Shown: positions 56,771-64,000 of the stretch, piece after piece
How positions within the stretch are numbered: position 1 is the first letter of the stretch
How the letters are laid out: every line of letters begins with the position of its first letter
Origin: Berberis thunbergii
Lineage: Eukaryota; Streptophyta; Magnoliopsida; Ranunculales; Berberidaceae
DNA: 64,000 nucleotides
Assembly (NCBI GenBank): GCA_003290165.1
Contig: QNQO01010688.1
Location: 1-64,000, forward strand
Direction: 5' to 3'
The notes under the pieces: model-generated
Databases searched by the model: none
What the model was told of the DNA's origin: nothing
Seen by the model: the letters and a program-made list of their open reading frames with translations, nothing else
Translations under genes and position numbers: made by a program

Positions 56771-58420
56771 GAAGCAATGAATATGATTTATCTGAGATGA
56801 TAACAAGATATGAAGGTAACTTGTTATACAAGAAGAAGAAGGAGAGGTGGGAGTTGGTAGCCGTCTTAGAGTAGGCAAAAGAGAAAAACAAAACATTTTT
56901 GGGATGTAATTTTCAATCTTTAATACATGGAGAGGGTTGGTTTGTGATCATTAAATTCAACTCTGTGAAGTTGAAGTGTGCACATGTGGTAGTTTGTATT
57001 TGTGAAACTCTCTCATTGAAATGGGCATCATATGGAACGTGATCCTTACGTGAGTTTTTGTAGTAAAACCAACCAAATGAACCATTTTGGATCATTGAGT
57101 GGAATGGAGACTTGCAATGTACGCACCATGGCTTAGCCATAACTGCAATAGCGGCACCTTATCGTCTCTCATTGATGTGTCATTTTCTTGATTAAATGAA
57201 GACTACTATATGAGCTAGCATAGGATGCCGTTCTACGCGTGTAAAATGAAGCAGCCAACTAACTACTTAATTTATCAAGATTATTAACAAGTCAAGGAGT
57301 GATTGTACCTAATAATAATGTGTTGATGAGGAGGAGGATGATATTGGAGTTAGGAGGGACGTTTGTTGGGCTACCAACTATCGATATCATTGACGTATCA
57401 ATGCACGTGAAATGCCAGCCTAACTGTCTCTCCATTTTCGCTATCAATCTGTTGTTACATGTGTGTCATAAACTTCTCCTAAGTACATTGTTCATCCCTT
57501 TCTAAGAGTCGGTGGATCCCTTTTACTTTACCTGAACATTTTTGTTTCCCAAATTCTAGCTGGCCTGGGAAAGGGAGCGAGGTTGCTGTCTGGGGGGGGG
57601 GGCGAATGTACACTTTTTTCCCCCCCACCCCCCTCTTTAACCACTTTTTTGGAAAAAATTGTTTAAAGAGGGCGAGGGGGGGCAAAAGTGTATTTTTACC
57701 CCCCCCCCCAAGGCAGTCAACCAGGCAGCTGGGCCCAGGCCAGCAAGAATTACTCTGTTTGTTTTGAATGTGGTGCCATGAATGTTTGATGGAGATTTGG
57801 AACACCATACAATTGGACTAGAACCACCCATGGCACAGCTTTGGCAGGCTTACTCAAACCCATAGGACTTTAGTGTGCAAGGTCCGCCCAAAGCCAACTT
57901 TGAGCTATAAAAGTCTCAAATATGAAAGCCCAAGCTCATGGGTATTATTAGTCCGAAAGTTGGGCTTTGATGAACTTGGGCTACTCGTCCATGTTCAGCA
58001 ATGTCGCTTGCGATTGAGGTATGTGCGTGTAAGTTGTTTGCGGAGAGGATTTCGTTTGCAGAAGGAAATTTCAATCAGTGCAACACATATTTTGTTACCT
58101 GATGCTGCAAAGAAGGATGATGATCTAATTTTTTGATTCGAGGCTGGTTTTGATTACATGCATTGTTTTTTCAATTGAAATATGGTTTTGATGTTATGGT
58201 ATCTAATGTGTCTAGATCTGGTTTGCAAAATAAAAGTTAGATTGCCAAAGACAATATGTTTAGTGATCGAAGGCACTCCGATGCTTAAATCAGTAACTTT
58301 GTTGGAAATAGAGATTAATCTAGACATAACTCAGTTAAAATTTGTATACCTTTGTCGAATGTTCCTTTTGCCTTATATAGTAGTCGTTATTAATTCTCTG
58401 TGTGACTTAAGCATGTGAGG
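56771..58420. other. Upstream of SMR and spacer
   Basis: Includes the likely SMR promoter (56771 onward). The ORF at 56913-57140 (-) is not recognised. A G/C-run foldback lies at 57592-57709. Nothing else assigned. Confidence 0.35.
57592..57709. repeat. Foldback with G- and C-runs
   Basis: GTCTGGGGGGGGG at the left and CCCCCCCCAAGGCAG at the right border a ~118-bp palindrome. Inner arms: ACACTTTTTTCCCCCCCAC with GGGGGGGCAAAAGTGT, and CTCTTTAA with TTTAAAGAG. Looks like a tiny MITE or decayed hairpin. Its G-run could form a quadruplex. Confidence 0.75.
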
Positions 58421-58429
58421 CTCAACGAG

Positions 58430-59059
58430 GGGAGACGTTATCTGTGACAGTCTTCTCTATTGTGAAGATACGTCCTTGGGAGAGTAAATCCCTCCACGAC
58501 TCCCTTTTCTATAACGTTCCTCCTCTTTAAGGGAGAGCTTTGTTGGGCCTGGATTTGGGCATCTGACTGTGATTTGTTCTGATGTGCCCTTTTGAGGCTT
58601 TAATGACTGGATCTGCCCTTTTTGAGCTTTGTGATTTGGCCCGGACTTGAGATACTTGGTCAGCGTGATAGGCGATCTCTACCACGTTTATGGTTGTGAT
58701 GATAATCTTATTTGATGTATTATCAGCTACTCCCCCATTTATTTAGTTGGTATGCTGATGTGGCCACTAACTTTACGATGGTTGAACTTTCGATTTTATT
58801 ATTACAGTGCATTTAATGTTGTTAGCAGCTTTCGATGAGGTTGATATTTGGATCTATCATCTGTTCGTTCATTTTTGTGCATTTTTTTGGATTTCGTGCA
58901 GCCATCATATCTCGCATGTCGTTCTATTAGTGATATCTTCGTTGCTCGGATCTATAAAAGAGGGTGTGATTGTTTTGTTTTTCTCTTTACGTTATTTCTG
59001 ATATCAGAGTTTATTTTCTCCCTTCTTTTTCGCTCTCTTTGTTGTTCAATTCTTTTCCC
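58430..59059 (+). promoter_or_regulatory. LTR-like promoter region of the 59-62 kb element
   Basis: TCTATAAAAGAGGGTG (~58950) is a clear TATA box about 110 bp upstream of the ATG at 59060. The sequence near 58433-58540 (GGGAGACGTTATCTGTGACA ... CGACTCCCTTTTCTATAACG) shares weak, patchy similarity with 63505-63600, which may be a second LTR copy. LTR borders were not found. Confidence 0.4.
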
Positions 59060-60960
59060 ATGTCTACTAACAAGGTACTGGATGGTGAGGCGTTCTTCTC
59101 TCCCAAGAAGATATCGCAGGCGACGTCGGAGAGTATTCGTTCTGAGTACACTTTGCCATCCGACTTTGAGATAATTTTGCATAGGCAGGACAATAGTCCT
59201 TGTCATCCACAGCCTGGCTACATCGCGTTTTATCTGTGTATGTTCCAGTCAGGTCTTAAGGGTCCCGGAGATATTTTGGGATTATTTAGATTTTTCGAGC
59301 ATTGCTCCTACCCAAATGGGTCCTAATGGCTAGCATGTGATGGCTTCCACTTATGCGAGAGCCATTGTTTCTAGCATTTCTTTGACTGTTAGGGTTTTGC
59401 ATTCTGTGGTGAGACTTGTTGTGAACAAGAATATTTGTTTCCTTCGCTCCCCTCCTATTTTTGGAAATTTAATGATAATTATAGGGATTGGTCGAGGTTT
59501 TGGTTTTATGCTTCCGTCAAATATGAGTACTCTAACTTGCAAGGTCGACATATTATGCGGTCGTTCCGAGTTTCCAACAAGTGGAAGGATCTGAACTTGT
59601 CTGTGGAGAAACAGAAGATTAGTGACCATTTTTCAAAGCTTATTCTGGTAGCTGTTGAGTCATTCCTCGCTGCGGAGGTTGTGGAGCATAGTGGCTTGTA
59701 CACTATGAATGAGGCGAAACAGGTTTTGCTTACTGAGTCTCGAGCTATTGAGATTGTTGCTCGTGTTGATCTTGTTGTTGTTAGTGATGCTAGCATCAAT
59801 GTGAAACTGAGCTCCGACAAGATGATTATGGATCTCAGTGCTCTTGTTAGCATTGGTGGTGTTAGATCGGCCACTAGAAAGAGGAAAATTCCAGTGTTCT
59901 GAAAAGCGCTAGGCGCTGGGCGGGCGGCGAGCAGGTGCCTAGGCGGCACCTAGGCGGTCTAAGGTTTTGTATTATAATTTAATAATTTACAAAAGTTAAA
60001 CATAATATATTATCAATTACATCCAATTTAATGCCAAGATACATATGCAAAATTTAAAACACATGAAAAATTAACAATCATGAACAAAATTTATTAAAAC
60101 TCAAATGATTGAAGTTGGTCATGATGGGTATTTTATATAAAATTGAATTTGTGGACAAATATCCAAACCTACTCTTTTATTTTTCTTCAAATTGCATGAA
60201 TATCCTTAGTCATGTTTGATAAAATCTACATTAGTAAAATTGGTACCGGTAGATCCTTTGAGAATTTCATTAATTAATCATCATTTGCTACAATTAGACA
60301 TATACTGAATAAAAAACAATAAAATAGTTTATTTCTAAAAAGGGAAAGAAAATAATAATAAGAACACAATCAGCCATATTAAAAAATAAAAATAAAATAA
60401 AAAAATCACCCAGACCGCCTAGACCGCCCAGACCCACCCAGACCTCCCAGAACTCACCCAGCCATTAATCTGGGCGGTTTTCTACCTTCTAGCGCCCCCT
60501 AGGTCGATTTTTAGAACACTAGAAAATTCTTAGGTCTGCTAGTCCTTCGAAGCATCTGCCGATAAGTCCTAGTCATGTTTTCAAGAAGAAACGACTTATT
60601 TGTTCTACTCATAGATTAGTTCGGACTACTTCTCGTCCAAAGTTATATGATAAGAAGGGCGGGAAAGAGGATTGGTTGTCTCTTGAGAAGGTTGAGGAGA
60701 TGAATCAAGCTTTAGAGATGAGCAAAAAAGGGGTTATCCGTCCGTTAGACGAGAGTGAGAAGAGGCTCATTTTTATTCATGGTGTGTCTAACTTTGTTGA
60801 GTGGTTCGATGATGACCCTCGTGTAATCAATAATAAAATGCTTCAACTTGCTTTGGAGCTGTCGAAGGATCCGAGTACGAAAATGACCATAGCCAACTTT
60901 GATTTTAATCCATTGCGCAAACAGGATATCGTGGTAAGAGTTCTAAGGCTCCTCCTTATC
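59060..60960 (+). pseudogene. Plant 'putative gypsy type transposon' (Transposase_28-like) protein, interrupted
   Basis: 59060-59326 reads YTLPSDFEIILHRQDNSPCH and PQPGYIAFYLCMFQSGLKGP; after a shift, 59435-59891 reads FWKFNDNYRDWSRFWFYASV and FSKLILVAVESFLAAEVVEH. The pattern (GYIA-Y---F-SGL, ---W---FF-----) is that of the family named Transposase_28 in Pfam, as I remember it. A hAT MITE then splits the frame; it resumes at 60530 (LRSASPSKHLPISPSHVFKK) and stays open to beyond 60930 (LELSKDPSTKMTIANFDFNP). Frameshifts at 59330 and probably later make it inactive. Confidence 0.65.
59892..60521. mobile_element. hAT-type MITE
   Basis: Starts CAGTGTTCTGAAAAGCG and ends TTTTTAGAACACTA; the ends are imperfect inverted repeats. 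The 8-bp GAAAATTC lies on both sides (59884-59891, 60522-60529). The ends hold GCC/AGGCG-rich blocks (CCTAGGCGGCACCTAGGCGG, GACCGCCTAGACCGCCCAGA) around an AT-rich centre. No coding capacity. Needs a hAT transposase in trans. Confidence 0.92.
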
Positions 60961-61296
60961 TTTTTTTTTCATATTTGTGCTGATGATACTGTGGAACTCC
61001 CTGCTTCTTCTCCTACCCGTCTTACTTCCGTTGTTGCTGATGTCACTACTGTTTGTCTCACTCCTACCATTACTGCTTCACAAAGAAATGAAAGAGTGGC
61101 TTTTCAATTATCACTACTACTCCAACCGTTCTTCCGGCTGTTAGGGGTTGGGTTTCAAACCCCTGAGTTTTTAATCCATTGATTGGTTGGATGGAACCCA
61201 ATCCAGAAGATTCATGTATTAAGTCGGATGGATAGTTTAGTTATTTTAATGAGATTGACGTGCAGGACAGTGCACGTAATTTGATAAACGACTGGC

Positions 61297-61910
61297 ATGG
61301 GCGGTTGGTGGAGAGGGCTCCAAATGCCTGCTCGGGAGCCCAACATTCATCTCGACCACGACCTTAAGCTGATAATGGAGGGGGTGAATCACCTTACTTA
61401 TGTTGGGGTGATGGGTCGGACTATCAGGCTACTCGTGATCAGGTGGCTGCTTTTAAGAGGAAGATGGCAACACAGTTACTGGTGTTTTCTCATGTTCTCC
61501 GTCATTTGGACGTATTGAAAGCTCGTCGTGAAGATAAAGTAAAAGCAACTGGGACTGCTCGGGATTCTCTAAGGGAAGTGCAGGTTACACCGGTCAAGTT
61601 TGCTGCTAAGCTTGAGGCCTCGATAACTAAGTTGAAAAGAGTCCATGACTGGTTGAACAAGGTGGAGAGGAAGTCGTCTATTGAGAAGGTTGGACATGAT
61701 GAGGCCATGCGTTTTGTTATTGAACAATCCGTCAGTCGTAAGGTTGTTGAGGAGCGGGTGGCGTAGTCAACAATTGAGCTTGATGATGTTAAAATCGGAT
61801 GTTTCCACAATGTTGACCACCGTTGAAGGAAAACTTATTTCAACCAAGAACGAGCTCGCTGCAACCAAGGAAAAATTGAAGATTGTTGAAGCAACGGATT
61901 GAAGGAAAAT
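61297..61910 (+). pseudogene. Coiled-coil tail of the same retroelement protein
   Basis: Frame at 61443-61766 reads RKMATQLLVFSHVLRHLDVL, KFAAKLEASITKLKRVHDWL and NKVERKSSIEKVG, then VVEERVA and a stop. Rich in Lys, Glu, Leu with heptads, as in the tails of Transposase_28-type proteins. Frames shift between 61300 and 61450. Confidence 0.5.
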
Positions 61911-62435
61911 TGTTGATGGTTGAATCAACCTCCTTGACTACATTGATTTGTCTAGATATAATGGTCTAGTTGACTAGGTTTTCAAGGATGATGACGAAGA
62001 ATGTGCTCCGGATCCGCCTAGTGATCCGGTTGATGAAGAGCCATCGTCTCCTCTTTCTTCTGAGGAGAATGCTTTATTTCCTCCTGTTGCTGATGTTGTT
62101 GCCCATCCTCCTTTAAATGCTCCTGCTAGCAATGTTTTGATCACTTCTACTGTTTCTTTTCAACTGTTGTATCTTCTTATCCAGATTTGACTGAATAGAA
62201 TTATGAATGTCTCTCTTGTATTTATTGCTTGCTGATTTTCATGTTATTCCTTCGTAGTTGTGGGCTGATTACTGTTTTGGATCATTCACGGTATCTGATC
62301 GTACACAATAAACACGGGTTGATTTTGTTACTCGTACTTTCTGTATCTCCGTAGTTTAGACTTGTCTGTATTTATACCTTTACGCTTATTTATAGGTCAT
62401 CTGAGGCTTTCATTTCTTTAGTCTTGTTAATCAGG

Positions 62436-62930
62436 CCAAAAGGTTTTATGAGTAAGTTTTGACTATGCATCTAGAGTTTTGTAGATTTTCCTTGTAGTCC
62501 TACATATTAGTCGACCAGAAGGTTTTACGAGTACGTCTTGACTTATATGCCCAGACTTTTGTAGATTTTCTTTGTGGTCCAACATATTGGTCTACTAGAA
62601 GGTTTTACGAGTGCGTCTTGAATTATACGTCTAGACTTTTGTAGATTTACTTTGTGGTTCGACATATTAGTCGACCAAAGGTTTTACGAGTATGTCTTGA
62701 CTTATAGTCCAGACTTTTGTAGATTCTCTTCGTGGTCCGACGTGTTAGTCAACCAAAAGGGTTTATGAGTAGGTCTTGACTTACACGTCCAGACTTTTGT
62801 AGATTCTCTTCGTGGTCCGACATATTAGTCTACTAGAAGGTTGTAAGAGAACGTCTTGACTTATAAGTCTAGACTTTTGTAGTTTACTTCATGGTTGATC
62901 AAACTAGAAATTTTATGTTTACGTTTGACT
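62436..62930 (+). repeat. Tandem repeat array, ~80-bp unit, six to seven copies
   Basis: Each unit has AGAAGGTTTTACGAGT, GTCTTGACTTATA, CCAGACTTTTGTAGATT and TGGTC-GACATATTAGTC. Unit starts are near 62436, 62516, 62596, 62677, 62752, 62832 and 62908 (truncated). It lies between the coding part of the element and its possible 3' LTR. Confidence 0.9.
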
Positions 62931-64000
62931 TGTATGTCCTGATCTTTTACTCGTAGCTCGATATGTTGGTCGTGTTTGCTGTTTTACGAGTAGAACCATA
63001 GTCTAACTTTGATGCTTTGACTGAACTCAATTGTTTGAACGTAAGATTGAGGGTTTGAATATGGAATTTTATTGATAATCCTGTTTCAAAAACTTGACAT
63101 TCCATGGTCGTAGTAATTGTTCTCCCTTTGTGCCTTTCAACCAGTATATTCTTGGCTTGTTGATTTTTACCAGTATTTCTTCTGGTTGCCAACACTGAAT
63201 GTGTGTTGGGATCTAATTTGACTCTTAGTGTTTTGTTGCCATCCCTTCTGTAGAACTCCTTGGGTCATCTTGGCTTGTCTGCTTACTTGTGGTTTACAAC
63301 GTATGATCCATTAGTGAACAATTTGTCGTTTTTTTATTGTCGTTTGGTTGATGTTTGTTGATGTCATTCCTTCTGATGGTAGGGTCTTGATTCCTGCAAG
63401 CCCTTCTTGTATCTTACTTAAATCGGCTTTGGTTTCGTGTGGTCCTGAAGTACATTTTGGTTTTGTTCGATTGTGTTCGATTTTAACTCGAATGGTGTAA
63501 TGAAAGGGGACGTTTGTTGCAACACCCTTCTATTTCGTTAAAGTGTGTCCTCTGGGGAGCGATTCCCACCATGACTTATCTCCTATTTCACGGTTCTCCC
63601 ATAATTTAGATGAACTCATAATGTTTCTTGATCAAATCCTTGAGTGTACGCTCTTCAAGATACTTTGATTGGCGATTTCCTCGGCGACAAGGTAAGCTTA
63701 GTAGAATCTGTCACCGAATTGTCCAATCATGCTCACATCAACGCCAGCTGCCAAGGCTTCCAGGAATTTTTGGGTTCCCAACCTTGCAATGGTATCGAGT
63801 TTATTCACTGGTCAGTTTCGTTGTCAATGATGGAGAAGGTGTCATTGTCCTTATCGGGAATAATGTGGATAAAACCCTCTCAATTGGGAATCAAGCTCGC
63901 ATTTGTCAGTGAAACCCTCGAACCTGATCAGCTGGTTGATCTCCGCTTGAGATATGAACATCATTGTATCTCCCATTGCGAGTCGTTGTAGTGGCTCTTC
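62931..64000. other. 3' flank of the repeat array, unassigned
   Basis: 63505-63600 weakly resembles 58433-58540. Frames at 63628-63991 are open on the + strand ([20 protein letters not shown]) and others on the - strand, but I recognise no family. Could be LTR and neighbouring repeat sequence. Confidence 0.3.

Noticed and set aside
57479..57831. Open frames across the G/C runs
   Set aside because: They arise from homopolymer runs in the foldback and overlap each other.
62436..62930. Regular repeats that could suggest a CRISPR array
   Set aside because: Whole 80-bp units repeat, without unique spacers, in a plant genome; it is a plain tandem repeat.

Overview
The window looks like repeat-rich nuclear DNA of a flowering plant, probably a dicot. 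Plant introns, plant-type Ty3/gypsy and Tat-like retroelements, CACTA, PIF/Harbinger-like and hAT elements, and broken copies of plant genes support this; I cannot name the species. No rRNA, functional tRNA, CRISPR or bacterial operon was seen. Only one host gene looks intact: a short CDK-inhibitor gene of the SIAMESE/SMR family at about 56.4-56.8 kb (- strand).

Layout. 1-9328 is the right part of a CACTA-like transposon (element A) holding exon fragments of at least eight unrelated host genes (DEAD-box helicase-like, SLH-domain protein-like, DDM1, ribonucleotide reductase large subunit, GH3 glucosidase, release factor 1, UBX-domain protein, GH9 endoglucanase) and its own TNPA-like transposase gene. 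9.3-13.6 kb holds pieces of a Tat-type LTR retroelement and a SINE. A nodulin-like transporter pseudogene lies at 14.24-14.74 kb. 15924-18908 is a complete 3-kb LTR retrotransposon that has replaced most of gag-pol with a LARP1 (La-domain) sequence. 19457-29270 is a second CACTA-like element (B) with a nested Harbinger-like element and fragments of an S4-domain protein, glutamate decarboxylase, an NBS-LRR gene and a SEC14 gene. Its right end lies in a 2-kb tandem duplication (28.5-32.06 kb), one copy of which carries a SINE.

34104-56045 is one Ty3/gypsy element (- strand, 5-bp duplication TCTGG at both ends). It was broken by a 1.8-kb Harbinger-like element in gag (38112-39917, duplication TAA) and by a 14.8-kb CACTA element C in its right LTR (40959-55800, duplication AAT). 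Element C carries fragments of MOR1, a PGAP1-like gene, a phytyl ester synthase-like acyltransferase and CAMTA. Inside it lies a third kind of CACTA, element D (49960-55573, duplication AGA), with histone H2A and RanBP2 zinc-finger gene fragments. The left LTR of the same gypsy element serves as an internal empty-site control for the insertion of C.

58.4-62 kb is a decayed element coding for a plant 'putative gypsy type transposon' protein, cut by a 630-bp hAT MITE (59892-60521, duplication GAAAATTC). Removing the MITE and one duplication joins two open frames. An array of roughly 80-bp tandem repeats follows.

The theme is repeated capture of host exons by four element types (CACTA, LTR retrotransposon, Harbinger-like, possibly SINE-flanked duplications), with nested insertions whose order can be read from target-site duplications. 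Nearly all captured pieces are short, frameshifted or stop-containing, so they are more likely RNA sources than protein genes; that is inference.
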